Source: Streptomyces sp. MST-110588
Lineage (GTDB): Bacteria; Actinomycetota; Actinomycetes; Streptomycetales; Streptomycetaceae
Reading direction: 5' to 3'
DNA: 64,000 nt
Assembly: GCF_022695595.1 (NCBI RefSeq)
Contig: NZ_CP074380.1
Location: 7,778,501-7,842,500 of the forward strand
The position numbers and the translations under genes were made by a program. Shown here piece by piece: positions 32,878-42,236 of this stretch (positions are counted from its first letter, which is position 1; each line of letters starts with the position of its first letter). The notes below the pieces were generated by a model. That model was not told the DNA's origin. It did not search any database and worked only from the letters and a program-made list of their open reading frames with translations.

Positions 32878-33462
32878 TCACCACGCGCGCGTCAACATGA
32901 CGCGCCGCCGTACCAGGTCGACTGCGGCGACTCCTACGGCGACCTCGTCACCCTCTCCGATGATCCGCTCACTCTGATCGGTCAGGTCTGACGTCCCACT
33001 CACCCGGCCAAAACCCCGCAGCACTTCGCAGAGGGGCAGCAGGCCCTCGATCCCCTCGGCGACCCGCACGAAGACGCCGAACGGCACCACCTTCGTGACC
33101 TGCCCGGACAAGGTGTGTCCCACTCGGCCGGCGAAGCGTACGAGGGGATCCTCCTGGAGAGCCTTCAGCGACAGGCGCACCTGGCCGCGCCACACATCCA
33201 CGTCCAGGATCTCCCCGGTGACCCGCTGACCGGCCGTGACCACGTCCGACGGACGGCTGATCCGGGACCAGCTCAGCTCGGGAATCGTGATGAACCCGGT
33301 GCACCGGCGATCCGGTTCGCCGTCGAGACGCACGAACACACCGAAGGTGTGGGCGCTTTCCACCGTGCCCTCGTGCCTCGCGCCCAGCCGAAGCCCGAGG
33401 AGGAAGGTCCGCAGAGCCTGGTCCTGGTGAGGACCACCACCGTCGCGCACGGTCAGCGGCAT
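32878..33462 (-). CDS. Small protein with two S1 RNA-binding domains
   Basis: 194 residues. Domain 1 (GARHEGTVESAHTFGVFVRLDG to GQRVTGEILDVDVWRGQVRLSLK) and domain 2 (GHTLSGQVTKVVPFGVFVRVAEGIEGLLPLCEVL) are OB-fold S1 repeats like those of ribosomal protein S1. It is far shorter than RpsA and is probably an accessory RNA-binding protein. Its start lies 10 bp inside the end of the LysR gene upstream, so the two are co-transcribed. Confidence 0.85.
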   Translation of the reverse strand: MPLTVRDGGGPHQDQALRTFLLGLRLGARHEGTVESAHTFGVFVRLDGEPDRRCTGFITIPELSWSRISRPSDVVTAGQRVTGEILDVDVWRGQVRLSLKALQEDPLVRFAGRVGHTLSGQVTKVVPFGVFVRVAEGIEGLLPLCEVLRGFGRVSGTSDLTDQSERIIGEGDEVAVGVAAVDLVRRRVMLTRAW

Positions 33463-34379
33463 TCCGCGCAGACGTTGCCGGGGCCGTTCCCGCGTCGTAC
33501 GACTTCGGCGGCGGCCTGCGCGAAGGCGCGGGTGCGGCTGGTTTCGGTGGCGGTGCGCCAGGTCAGGCCGTACTGCAACGGTGGGGCGTCGGAGATCGGT
33601 ACGTAGGCGATGTTGGGGCGGGCGTGGTAGCGGACCTCGTGGGCGGCGGTGGGATGGACGCCCCGGCCCGCCCCGACCAGGGCGAGGAGTTCCTGCCGGG
33701 TGGTGGCGGCCGTGCCCCGCTCGACCGTCCGTCCGTCAGGGGTGGTGCGCGGAAGCAGGTGGTCGAGCCAGTAGGCGGGGACACGTCCGGAGAGGCTGAG
33801 CAGCTTCTCGGTGGCGAGATCGTCGAGCCGGACGGACGAGCGGCGGGCGAAGGGGTGCCGTGTGGAGACGGCCAGGACCCGGGTGTCGGAGATGAGGACG
33901 GGTCCGGTGGACAGGTCCGCCTCGATGACGGGGTACTGCGCCAGAAGGAGGTCGAGTTCGCCCTCGCGCAAGGAGGTCAGGGGGTCGCAGAGCGGCGTCT
34001 CGTGGAGCGACACCTCGCCGGCCGCCGGATGGCTTTCCCCGTAAAGGGTGGCGGCGGTCAGCACCAGTTCGCCCGCCAGCGGACTGGTGAAGCCGACCCG
34101 CAGCGGCTCGGCCAGACCGCGCCCGGCCGCCGCCGCCCGTGCCAGGCCCGCGCGGATGGCCTCGTACCCGGGACGTACGTCCTCCAGCAACTGCCGGCCG
34201 ACCGGCGTCAACGCCACGCGGCGGCTGGTGCGCTCGAAGAGCGCGGTGCCGATCCTCCGCTCCAGGTGCTTGACGCTCTGACTGACGCGGGCCTGGGTGA
34301 CGTGCAGTCGTTCCGCGGTGCGGCCGAAGTGCAGCTCCTGTGCGAGCGTCAGGAAGATTTCGAGATCACGACGTTCCAT
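33453..34379 (-). CDS. LysR-family transcriptional regulator
   Basis: 308 residues. N-terminal winged HTH MERRDLEIFLTLAQELHFGRTAERLHVTQARVSQSVKHLERRIG, then a periplasmic-binding-like effector domain. The start at ATG 34379 fits the family exactly. It is divergent from an SDR gene with a 71-bp gap, the usual LysR target layout, so it probably controls the SDR and itself. Confidence 0.9.
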   Translation of the reverse strand: MERRDLEIFLTLAQELHFGRTAERLHVTQARVSQSVKHLERRIGTALFERTSRRVALTPVGRQLLEDVRPGYEAIRAGLARAAAAGRGLAEPLRVGFTSPLAGELVLTAATLYGESHPAAGEVSLHETPLCDPLTSLREGELDLLLAQYPVIEADLSTGPVLISDTRVLAVSTRHPFARRSSVRLDDLATEKLLSLSGRVPAYWLDHLLPRTTPDGRTVERGTAATTRQELLALVGAGRGVHPTAAHEVRYHARPNIAYVPISDAPPLQYGLTWRTATETSRTRAFAQAAAEVVRRGNGPGNVCAECR

Positions 34380-34450
34380 AACTTCTACCTTATTGATCGT
34401 TTCGCGTTCCGTCGTTGATCGTCCCTTGGCGGTTGACGAAGCTGTACGAC

Positions 34451-35182
34451 ATGAACGCACACCTCTCCAAGCCCCTCGCCGTCATCACCGGAGCCAGCTC
34501 GGGCATCGGTGCCGCCACCGCCCGCACCCTGTCGGACCTGGGGCACCCTCTGCTCCTGCTGGCCCGCCGTATCGAACGCCTTCAGGCGCTCGGCCTCCCC
34601 GACACCCTCGCGCGGTCGGTGGACGTCACCGATGCCGACGCGGTGGCCGCCGCGGTGCAGGAGGCCGAGGCGCTGTACGGGCCGGCCGACCTGATCGTCA
34701 ACAACGCCGGAGTGATGCTGCTCGGAGCGGTGGTCAAGCAGCCGGCCGACGAATGGCAGCGGATGTTCGACGTCAATGTGCGGGGCCTGCTCAATGGCGT
34801 ACGGGCGGTCCTGCCCGGCATGACCGAACGGAACCACGGCACCATCGTCAACGTCAGCTCCGTGGCGGGCCGTAAGTCCTACCCCAACCACACCGTCTAC
34901 AGCGGCACCAAGTTCGCCGTACACGGTATGTCCGAAAGCCTCCGGGAAGAGGTCTCGCAGCACGGCATACGCGTGATCACCATCGCCCCGGGCGCGGTGG
35001 AGACCGAACTCCTCTCCCACACCACCGATGAGACGGTCAAAGCCGACTACCAGGCGTTCAAGGACTCGATCGACGTGCTGACCCCGGAGGACGTGGCCGC
35101 CGCGATCGGCTATGCCTACCAGCAGCCGCAGCGCGTCACCCTGCGCGAGATCGTGCTCGCCGCCACGGCGCAGGCCGCGTAG
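34451..35182 (+). CDS. Short-chain dehydrogenase/reductase
   Basis: 243 residues. Rossmann TGASSGIG near residue 14, NNAG in the 85-95 region, catalytic NVSSVAGRKSYPNHTVYSGTKFAVHG with Ser-Tyr-Lys, and PGAVETEL. This matches the YdfG-like classical SDRs that reduce small keto or hydroxy compounds with NADP(H). The divergent LysR is its likely regulator. Confidence 0.9.
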   Translation: MNAHLSKPLAVITGASSGIGAATARTLSDLGHPLLLLARRIERLQALGLPDTLARSVDVTDADAVAAAVQEAEALYGPADLIVNNAGVMLLGAVVKQPADEWQRMFDVNVRGLLNGVRAVLPGMTERNHGTIVNVSSVAGRKSYPNHTVYSGTKFAVHGMSESLREEVSQHGIRVITIAPGAVETELLSHTTDETVKADYQAFKDSIDVLTPEDVAAAIGYAYQQPQRVTLREIVLAATAQAA

Positions 35183-35282
35183 GCGGAGCGGAGGCGAGCC
35201 GCCGCGATCCGGGATCAGCGATAATGGACAGTACGTACATGCGTTCGATCGTGTGACTGTGGACAAGGGATCAAGGAGCAGC

Positions 35283-36350
35283 GTGGCCGGCAAGGCGGAG
35301 ATCATCACGGGCGACCCGGGACTTGTGGACCGTCTGGAAGAAGAGGCGTTCCACGACCTGCCCGGGTACGCGCCGTTCCTCGGCCACGAACTCACCCACC
35401 CCGACCAGGAAGCCGCCGACGCGGGGGAGGGGGAGGGGGACGGGAGTGCCTGTGAACTCTCCGGCCGTGGCCGGGTCCTGGCCACGGCGGTGATCCGTGA
35501 GGAGCGGCCGGTCGCCTGGGCCGAACTGATCGCGACCGACGAGGGCCATGAGCTGCGCTACACGCTCGCCGCGCGGGAAGCGGACCGGATCCGGGGCGAC
35601 GCACCGGGCGCGGAGACCACCGCGGAGGAGTTCGCCCTGGTGCGCGCGCTCGCCGGGGAACTGCTGGACTTCGCGCGGGCGAACGGTGTGAGTGAGGTGT
35701 TCTGGACCGATGACGAGGCCGACCTGAGCGCCCGTCTGGCGGCCCGCTGCCACGCCGCACCGTTCGAACTGCACCGTGTGTGGAGCACCGTGCCGTCGGT
35801 GGGTGCCGCCGCGAGCGTGAGCGTGACCTCTGCCGCTGACGAGGGCGTACGGACGGCCCCCGAGCCCCTGCCGGTGGCGGAGTACGTCGCCCTGTTCTCC
35901 GCCGACCCGGTGCTCGGCGGCCGTCCGTGGACAGCCGCCGAGGTGGCGGACTGGCACGATGTCTCGCACATGGGGCCCGGCTTCCGGCGCCTGACCGTTG
36001 ACGCGATCGACGCCCAGGGCGGCGTCCGTGCCCAACTGCCCTGCGACATCGCCGATGTCGACGACGCCGCCGACGCCGCAGACATCGCCGACGCCGACGC
36101 AAGCGCGGCGAGCGCCGAAGGAAGCGCCGAGGTGGCATCGGATGCCTTTGTCAGGCACATACCGCGCTCCCGGATCGAGCCGGGCCATCTCGCCCGGGCC
36201 CTCGCCTTCCTCGCCCTCGAACTGCGCAGCCGTTACCCCTCCGTACGTACGCTGCATGTGTACGAGGAGGACGACACCCTGGCACAGGCCCTGGCGCAGG
36301 CCGGACTCGTCACGACCGCCCGTCGCCACGGTTACCGGCTGACGCTGTGA
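35283..36350 (+). CDS. Hypothetical protein, possible degenerate tandem GNAT
   Basis: 355 residues from GTG 35283 (AAGGAG six bases upstream). Two stretches (FALVRALAGELLDFARANGVSEVFWTDDE and LARALAFLALELRSRYPSVRTLHVYEEDDTLAQALAQAGLV) look like the last helix-strand pair of GNAT acetyltransferase domains. The acetyl-CoA loop is not evident. An Ala/Asp low-complexity insert (DDAADAADIADADASAAS) interrupts the second half. Function uncertain. Confidence 0.55.
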   Translation: MAGKAEIITGDPGLVDRLEEEAFHDLPGYAPFLGHELTHPDQEAADAGEGEGDGSACELSGRGRVLATAVIREERPVAWAELIATDEGHELRYTLAAREADRIRGDAPGAETTAEEFALVRALAGELLDFARANGVSEVFWTDDEADLSARLAARCHAAPFELHRVWSTVPSVGAAASVSVTSAADEGVRTAPEPLPVAEYVALFSADPVLGGRPWTAAEVADWHDVSHMGPGFRRLTVDAIDAQGGVRAQLPCDIADVDDAADAADIADADASAASAEGSAEVASDAFVRHIPRSRIEPGHLARALAFLALELRSRYPSVRTLHVYEEDDTLAQALAQAGLVTTARRHGYRLTL

Positions 36351-36395
36351 CCGGTGACGGTGAAACGATGACCGCATGCGGCTGCTGACGGCAGA

Positions 36396-37665
36396 TCAGG
36401 GACGCGCCGCCGCATCGGCGCCGGTGTCCGGACGTGCCTCGGCCGGGGCCGGGGCGGCGGCCGTCTCCAGGGCCTCCGGCTCGTCCAGGGTGCGCAGGAG
36501 CAGCCAGCCGACGGCGGGCAGGGCGATCAACGGGGCGAGGGCGGCCTGCAGGGAGGCGGCGTCGGCCACGGTGCCGATCAGCGGGCCGGCGAGACCGCCG
36601 ACGCTGACGGCCAGGCCGAGGGTGACACCGCCGGCGGTGCCCACCCGCCGGGGCAGGTAGTCCTGGCCCAGGGTGACGTGCAGCGAGAACGGTACGTACA
36701 GGCCGGCCGACGTCAGGGCGATGCACACATAAAGCGGCGGGCCGGGTACGAACACGACGCCGGCCACCGTCAGGACGGTCAGGGCATAGGACCACCGGAC
36801 GACCGGGACCCGGCCGAAGCGGGTGGCGAGCTTCCCGCCGGCCACCGTACCCACCGCGCCCCGAGGTAGAGGACGAACAGCGCTGCCGTACCGGAGAGTT
36901 CCCCGCCGCCGGTGCGCTGGCGCGCGTACAGCGAGATGAACGCACTCAGCCCCACGAAGACGATCGAGCGGCACACGACGGCCCCGACAGCTTCAGGAAG
37001 GACGCCCAGTCGTCGCGGCCGACCACTTGGCGGCCCGTACGGGCGGTGGCCGTCGCCGGTGTGCTCGCCCCGTCACCTGCCCTGATGCCACGCAGTGCGG
37101 CCACGCAGAGTGCCGCGCCGACGAGGGCGGGGACGGCGAGCGCGGGGGTGGCGCGCAGGCCACCGGTGGCGACGACGGCGGAGACCAGCAGGGGAGCGGT
37201 GGCGAAGCCGAGATTGCCACCGACGGAGAACCAGCCCATCGCGGTGTGGCTGCCGCGGGCGGCGCCGCGTGCCACCCGCGCGGCTTCCGGGTGGTAGGCG
37301 GCGGCACCGATCCCGGACACCGCCACGACCGCGAGCGTGAGGGCGTAGGAGTCACCGAGGCCGGCGAGCGCGACTCCCACGCCGCCCATCAGCGTGCTCA
37401 CCGGCAGCAGCCACGGCATGGCCCACTTGTCGGTGAGGGCCCCGAACAACGGCTGCACCACCGAGGACAGCAGCGAAGCGGCCAGGACGATGCCGGAGGC
37501 GGCGGCGTAGGTGTAGGCGCGTTCGGCGATGAAGTACGGCAGCAGGGCGGCCACCGCTCCCTGGTAGACGTCCACGCAGGCGTGCCCCAGAGACAGCAGT
37601 CCGATGGGGCCGGTCCGTGAGGCGCGTGCGACCCCTGAGTCATGTGTGATCTTATCCGTCGGCAT
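36396..37665 (-). pseudogene. MFS transporter (Fsr-like), broken by two frameshifts
   Basis: Frame 1 from ATG 37665 gives an MFS start like the fosmidomycin-resistance (Fsr) group: LLSLGHACVDVYQGAVAALLPYF, FGALTDKWAMPWL, YHPEAARVA. The frame is lost near 36982-36985 (a C-run) and continues in a second frame (VCRSIVFVGLSAFISLYARQ). It is lost again near 36856-36860 and resumes in a third (GTVAGGKLATRFGRVPVVRW to the C-terminus). Each break equals one missing base in a GC-rich stretch. Either the gene is dead or the assembly has indels; without them it would be a full-length transporter. Divergent from an AraC regulator. Confidence 0.82.
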
Positions 37666-37718
37666 CTGTCCATCGTCATCACTCCGCCACTGGCGCGCTT
37701 CCGATAAAGTGCCAATCC

Positions 37719-38483
37719 ATGCCGGACATCCGCCACACTCCCCAGGCGCCCACCCGCACCCAGGTACTGGCCCCCGGCGAGAGCGTCGACGCCCACCGCC
37801 ACGACGACCACCAGATCATCTACGCGGGCTCCGGCGTCCTGGCCGTCACCACCGACGCGGGCACCTGGTTCGCCCCCGGCACCCGCGCCATCTGGGTCCC
37901 CGCCGGATGCGTGCACGCCCACCGTGCCAACGGGCACCTCGACCTGCACCTCCTCGGCCTGCCCCCGGACACCAACCCGCTCGGCCTCGACGCCCCCACC
38001 GTCCTGACCGTCAGCCCCCTGCTGCGCGAACTGATCCTCACCTACACCCGCGACCCGCACCACGACACGCCCGAACGGCTGCGGCTGCGCACGGTGCTCC
38101 TGGACCAGTTGCGCGCCTCGCCCCAGCAGCCCGTCCAGCTCCCCGCCCCCACCGACCCCCGCCTCGCCGCCGTCTGCGACCTCCTGCACCGCGACCCCGC
38201 GGACCCGCGCAACCTGGCCGCCCTGGCCAAGGCGGCGGGAGCCGGTGAGCGCACCCTCAGCCGCCTCTTCCGCCGCGACCTGGGCATGACCTTCCCCCAG
38301 TGGCGCACCCAACTGCGCCTGTATCACGCCCTGCGGATGCTGGCCGACGACGTACCGGTGACCACGGTCGCCCACCGCTGCGGCTGGTCCTCCACCAGCG
38401 CCTTCATCGACGTCTTCCGCTGCGCCTTCGGCTACACGCCCGGCACCCACAACCAGCGGCGTCGCGCGCGCGGACCGTTGTGA
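37719..38483 (+). CDS. AraC-family transcriptional regulator
   Basis: 254 residues. Cupin sensor domain (HRHDDHQIIYAGSGVLAVTTDAG, VPAGCVHAHRANGHLDLHLL) and a C-terminal AraC double HTH (NLAALAKAAGAGERTLSRLFRRDLGMTFPQWRTQLRLYHALRML; TTVAHRCGWSSTSAFIDVFRCAFGYTPG). This is the typical regulator of an adjacent divergent MFS gene, here the Fsr-like one 53 bp away. Confidence 0.9.
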   Translation: MPDIRHTPQAPTRTQVLAPGESVDAHRHDDHQIIYAGSGVLAVTTDAGTWFAPGTRAIWVPAGCVHAHRANGHLDLHLLGLPPDTNPLGLDAPTVLTVSPLLRELILTYTRDPHHDTPERLRLRTVLLDQLRASPQQPVQLPAPTDPRLAAVCDLLHRDPADPRNLAALAKAAGAGERTLSRLFRRDLGMTFPQWRTQLRLYHALRMLADDVPVTTVAHRCGWSSTSAFIDVFRCAFGYTPGTHNQRRRARGPL

Positions 38484-38562
38484 GGCGCGCGATATTCCAC
38501 TGGCGCCGACGTCCGCGACCGTGAGAACTTGCAGTCCACCACCGTCGACGAAGAAGACCAAG

Positions 38563-39081
38563 ATGATCCCGAACGAGCGCAACGACGTCCTGCGTCGACT
38601 CGACCACATGGCCCACGAGAGGGCTTTCGGCCGGTACATAGCAGCCGACCAGCTCATCCAGACCGGCCTGGACGCACTGCTGGCCGGGGTGGACAGCCCT
38701 TCGCTCGCCATGCTGGCCGGTCTCGGGCGGAACGAAGAACGCGAAGCACCGGAACTCTTCGATCAGGTGCTGGTCGAACTGGGGCTCTTCGTCGAGACGC
38801 CGACCGACCCCCGCGCGGTGAAGTGGGCCGAGACCTACTGGATCGCCGGCCGGATCGCGGACGGCTCTCTCGACCCCTACAACGGCGTCCATCAGCTCCG
38901 GTGGAGCCTCGTCGACGAACTCGGCCACCCCAACGACCTGATGTCTCTCATCCACTGCGGAGACGACCTGGAGACGTGGGACGAGAACTGGGGCATCTCC
39001 CAAGAGACGCTGGAGCAGGAGGTGGTCCTGGCCGCCGCGGACTTCCTGCGCAAGCGGCCACCTGGAGAGCGCACGGACTGA
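38563..39081 (+). CDS. Hypothetical acidic protein
   Basis: 172 residues from ATG 38563 (a GTG at 38521 is an alternative). MIPNERNDVLRRLDHMAHERAFGRYIAADQLIQTGLDALL, then a helical acidic body with several Trp (VKWAETYWIAGRIADG; DLETWDENWGIS). It has the look of small immunity-type or DUF proteins, but no partner toxin is seen. Function unknown. Confidence 0.6.
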   Translation: MIPNERNDVLRRLDHMAHERAFGRYIAADQLIQTGLDALLAGVDSPSLAMLAGLGRNEEREAPELFDQVLVELGLFVETPTDPRAVKWAETYWIAGRIADGSLDPYNGVHQLRWSLVDELGHPNDLMSLIHCGDDLETWDENWGISQETLEQEVVLAAADFLRKRPPGERTD

Positions 39082-39123
39082 AACGACCTGCTTCCGGCGC
39101 GCTCCTCCCCGTACGCCGCCCCC

Positions 39124-40692
39124 TCAGGCCCGGAGCCGTTCGGCCATCTTCCGTATGACCTCTACGGGAAGCGCCGGATGCCGGGCCGCCTCTTGAGCGG
39201 TCTGGTGATCCCGTAGCAGCGTGACCAATACGCCCGCGGGCAGTTCCGGATGCCCGATGGCCGCGTGGCGCACCTCGTCGCACGGATCGTCGAGCAGCCG
39301 CACCGCCGAGGCGACCGACAGGCGGGGATCGGTCGCGGCCCGCCACCGTACTTCCCGGTGGGGGTCACGGCTGAGCCGTTCCACGAGGCCGGCGGTCGAC
39401 TCCGGGTCGTCCAGGGCCAGTCGCCGCATACGCGCATCGGGGTCCTCGGCGTACCGGAGGAGGCCGTGGCGGGGGAAGTTGGGATGGCTGCGCGGCCGGT
39501 CGGGGCAACTGAGACTGCCGGTCCACCACCGCCACACCTCCATCAGCATGTCCGCGGGCGCATCGTCGCAGGACTCGGCGAGGAAGAGCCGTACGACACG
39601 GTCCTGGTCCCGGGCCAGAAGCTCGACCACGTCCGGCGGCAGACGGCGCGCGCGGGCGACGCTCCGGCGCACGAGCGGGTGGGCCGAGGCAGCCAGCCGC
39701 CGCATCGCGCCGGGGTCGCCGTGCAGTTCATGGACCCAGTCGAGCGTGGGACCGCGGTCGCCCGGACGGAAGGTGGTTCCGAGCTCCAGGACGTCCGCCC
39801 GCTGCCGCTCGGTGAGGTCGGGGCGGACGGCCACTTCGTCGCGGACCGAGGGGTCCGGGTCCCGGGCGAGAGCGGCCACCACGTCCGCCTCCAGACGAGG
39901 ATTGCCGGCGAGAGCGGCACGCAGGGCCGGCTCGGGGTGATGAACCAAGTACGCGGCCAGCTCGCGTTCCAGGAGACAGCCCCGCGCCGCCCGGTCCCCG
40001 AGCTCTTCCGAGTCGAAGACCGACCTGGGCAGCGGGTGGTCCCGATGGTGCCGGAGCAGCGCCTCGGTACGGACCTCGCCGTCCGGATCGGCGAGCAGCT
40101 CGCGCCGTACCGGCCCGGCCAGTTGTGACCAGGCGACCTGACCGACCGACTTCCGTACCGCCGGTTCGGGGTCGGTGGCCAGGGCGTGCAGCGACGCCGC
40201 GGGCAGTCCGGGAAGGCGGGCGGTCTCCGCACGGACCCGGGCGTCAGGATCGGTGGTGAGGCGCTCGTACGCGGTCGCGGTGAGCTGCGCGCCGCGGTCG
40301 GCGGCGTGCGTGACGAGGATCCACCGCCGCCCGGGGCCCTGTTCGGCCAGGATCAGACGGGACCACTGCTCGGGCGTGATGGCCGGCTGCACCTCGGCCA
40401 GCAGGTCCCGTACGTGCCACTGCGGATGGGCGATGGCCGCGTCGACGACCGTGGCCGGCAGTTCGCGCCACAGCAAGAAGTGTGACAGGCCCAGCAAACC
40501 GTGCCGTACGTCTTCGGGCGTGGCCGGGTTGCGCGCCAGTCCGTCGGCCCACAGGGTGCGCAACCGGGGTCCGGGTCCCGGGCCGCGGAACAGCCGGGCC
40601 CAGTCGGCCTCCTGCTCCTGTGCGGTCCGCGGGGCCGCCGCCTGCCGCGCGGTCCGCTCCCGCCACTCCTTGACCCGGCCCTCAGCGATCAG
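39124..40692 (-). CDS. Leucine-rich-repeat-variant (LRV/HEAT-like) protein
   Basis: Roughly 520 residues made of about 24-residue helical repeats such as LATDPEPAVRKSVGQVAWSQL, LARDPDPSVRDEVAVRPDL and LARDQDRVVRLFLAESCDD, the pattern of LRV repeats (PxxxVRxxxAxxPxLP). These are protein-interaction scaffolds. No normal start codon exists near the homologous beginning. The frame overlaps the stop of the gene upstream and the only candidate is a CTG at 40692, so the 5' end is uncertain or a base is missing. Confidence 0.75.
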   Translation of the reverse strand: MIAEGRVKEWRERTARQAAAPRTAQEQEADWARLFRGPGPGPRLRTLWADGLARNPATPEDVRHGLLGLSHFLLWRELPATVVDAAIAHPQWHVRDLLAEVQPAITPEQWSRLILAEQGPGRRWILVTHAADRGAQLTATAYERLTTDPDARVRAETARLPGLPAASLHALATDPEPAVRKSVGQVAWSQLAGPVRRELLADPDGEVRTEALLRHHRDHPLPRSVFDSEELGDRAARGCLLERELAAYLVHHPEPALRAALAGNPRLEADVVAALARDPDPSVRDEVAVRPDLTERQRADVLELGTTFRPGDRGPTLDWVHELHGDPGAMRRLAASAHPLVRRSVARARRLPPDVVELLARDQDRVVRLFLAESCDDAPADMLMEVWRWWTGSLSCPDRPRSHPNFPRHGLLRYAEDPDARMRRLALDDPESTAGLVERLSRDPHREVRWRAATDPRLSVASAVRLLDDPCDEVRHAAIGHPELPAGVLVTLLRDHQTAQEAARHPALPVEVIRKMAERLRA

Positions 40693-41119
40693 CCACCTCG
40701 TACTCCTCACACGTCGCGCCCAGCAGCGCGCCGCCGTCCGTGGAGAGGGTGACGAACTCCGGCTCCCCGGGACGGTCCCCCAGCACTCCGGCGAGATCCC
40801 ACTCGGCGGCGAGCCGGACCCGCGTCCAGCGATCGCGCCGGCCCCCACTCCCGCGCACGTTCGCGGAGACGTGGATGAGGAATTCCCCGTCCTCGCCGAT
40901 GACGTGGTGCTCCACCGCGAGCCGGTGCCACTGCCGGTTGATCTCGGCCAGCGCATCGGGCCGGTCGTCACGTATGACGTGGGCCGGCTCGGTATCGACC
41001 GAGACGAGAGGCCGCCAGGCGACCCGGGGCGGCAGTACGTCCTCGATCCGCCGGTCCGTCACGATCTCCAGGCCGGCGCGCCCCAGCAACTGCGACAACT
41101 CGTCTTCCCCACCCGTCAT
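40682..41119 (-). CDS. Hypothetical protein upstream of the LRV gene
   Basis: 145 residues, MTGGEDELSQLLGRAGLEIVTDRRIEDVLPPRV. Its mixed alpha/beta pattern (EINRQWHRLAVEHHVIGEDGEFLIHVSANVRG; VTLSTDGGALLGATCEEYEV) gives no recognised domain. Its stop overlaps the beginning of the LRV frame, so the two are likely co-expressed and possibly originally one protein. Confidence 0.6.
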   Translation of the reverse strand: MTGGEDELSQLLGRAGLEIVTDRRIEDVLPPRVAWRPLVSVDTEPAHVIRDDRPDALAEINRQWHRLAVEHHVIGEDGEFLIHVSANVRGSGGRRDRWTRVRLAAEWDLAGVLGDRPGEPEFVTLSTDGGALLGATCEEYEVADR

Positions 41120-41247
41120 GAGAGCCCATTGTGTCACCCACGTCACAGCCCTCGCGCACGAGAGGCGCGCCGGCGTCCCCGCCGACGCACCCCTCATATC
41201 CGTGCAGCTCCCTCGGCCTTCCGGCCCTCTCGGTTCAGATGGCTCCC

Positions 41248-41586
41248 TCAGCCCTCTTCCCAGTTCACACTGCCCACCCCGGTGCCTCCACTGCAGGTGG
41301 CCGCCGAACTGTCGTGGTCGCCCGGGTTGAGGGTCTTCCACGGGCCGACCTGGTCCGGCCACCAGCCGCAGACCACGGTCACGCGGAAGGCGATGGTGCG
41401 GTTGGTGTTGTTGGCACAGTCGGCCGTGCCCGTACGGCCGTCGCTGTGCGTGGTGCAGCTCAGTTCGTTGGCGGCTCCGGTCGGGCCGGCCGCGACGGCG
41501 GGGGCCGCGGCGGTCAGTGCCGCCGCGCCTCCGAGCATCAGAACGGTGACGACGGCCCCCGTGGCCATGCGCTTGCGGATCTTCAT
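41248..41586 (-). CDS. Small secreted four-cysteine protein
   Basis: 112 residues with a clear signal peptide (MKIRKRMATGAVVTVLMLGGAAALTAAAPAVAA). The mature part of about 78 residues has four Cys (LSCTTH, ADCANN, VVCGWW, ATCSGG) likely in two disulfides, plus a WWPDQVGPW aromatic patch. Common in Streptomyces as small extracellular proteins of unknown role. RBS GGAGGGA upstream. Confidence 0.75.
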   Translation of the reverse strand: MKIRKRMATGAVVTVLMLGGAAALTAAAPAVAAGPTGAANELSCTTHSDGRTGTADCANNTNRTIAFRVTVVCGWWPDQVGPWKTLNPGDHDSSAATCSGGTGVGSVNWEEG

Positions 41587-41710
41587 GATGAAGTCCCTCC
41601 GTCGTACGTGTCGTAGTGCTGACACCCGGCACACGCATCACGGGGTGCGCACGTACGACACCACTCAAAGTGACGTACGTCACATTCCCGATGCTGTGAG
41701 AAGGTGCACC

Positions 41711-42172
41711 GTGCCCATCGACTTGAACTCCCGCTCGCTTCCGCACCCGGACCAGGACCCGTGCCCCTGCCCTGCCGCGCATGCCGCCGACCCGGCGCGA
41801 CCTCGGCGGTCACGGCGTTCCGTACGGTGCGTGCCGGTACTGGCTGTCCTCGGGGTGGCCGGTGCCTTCGCCTGCGACCGGGCGGAGAAAGCCCACCTGA
41901 AGGCCGAGTGGGCGCACTGCGGAAACCTTCCGCCGAGCTGGCAGATGTACGTCTTCGCCCACGCCTCCCTGGCCTGCGGGCTGGCGGCCTTCGTCCTCCT
42001 GGTCCGGCTGGCGGCACGTGGCGGCCAGGGCGCTCCGAGCCCTTCCGGCGCCCGCTTCATCGGCCTGGCGATCGCCCTCGTACTGCTGGCCCTTGCCCTG
42101 TTCGGCGAAGCCCTCCTCGTCTGGGGCCTGTACCGGCCGGCGCCGGGCGGGCTCATCAGTTGCGCCGGATAG
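41711..42172 (+). CDS. Small membrane protein with four predicted helices
   Basis: 153 residues from GTG 41711. A Pro/Cys-containing N-terminal arm, then hydrophobic segments VPVLAVLGVAGAFACDR, QMYVFAHASLACGLAAFVLLVRL and FIGLAIALVLLALALFGEALLVWGLY. No family recognised. The start is chosen by frame and the upstream AAGG. Confidence 0.55.
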   Translation: MPIDLNSRSLPHPDQDPCPCPAAHAADPARPRRSRRSVRCVPVLAVLGVAGAFACDRAEKAHLKAEWAHCGNLPPSWQMYVFAHASLACGLAAFVLLVRLAARGGQGAPSPSGARFIGLAIALVLLALALFGEALLVWGLYRPAPGGLISCAG

Positions 42173-42236
42173 ACCGGGGCACACAGGACACCGAACGCCG
42201 TCGCGGTCTTCGCCGCCCGGCATGGCGCATGCCGCC

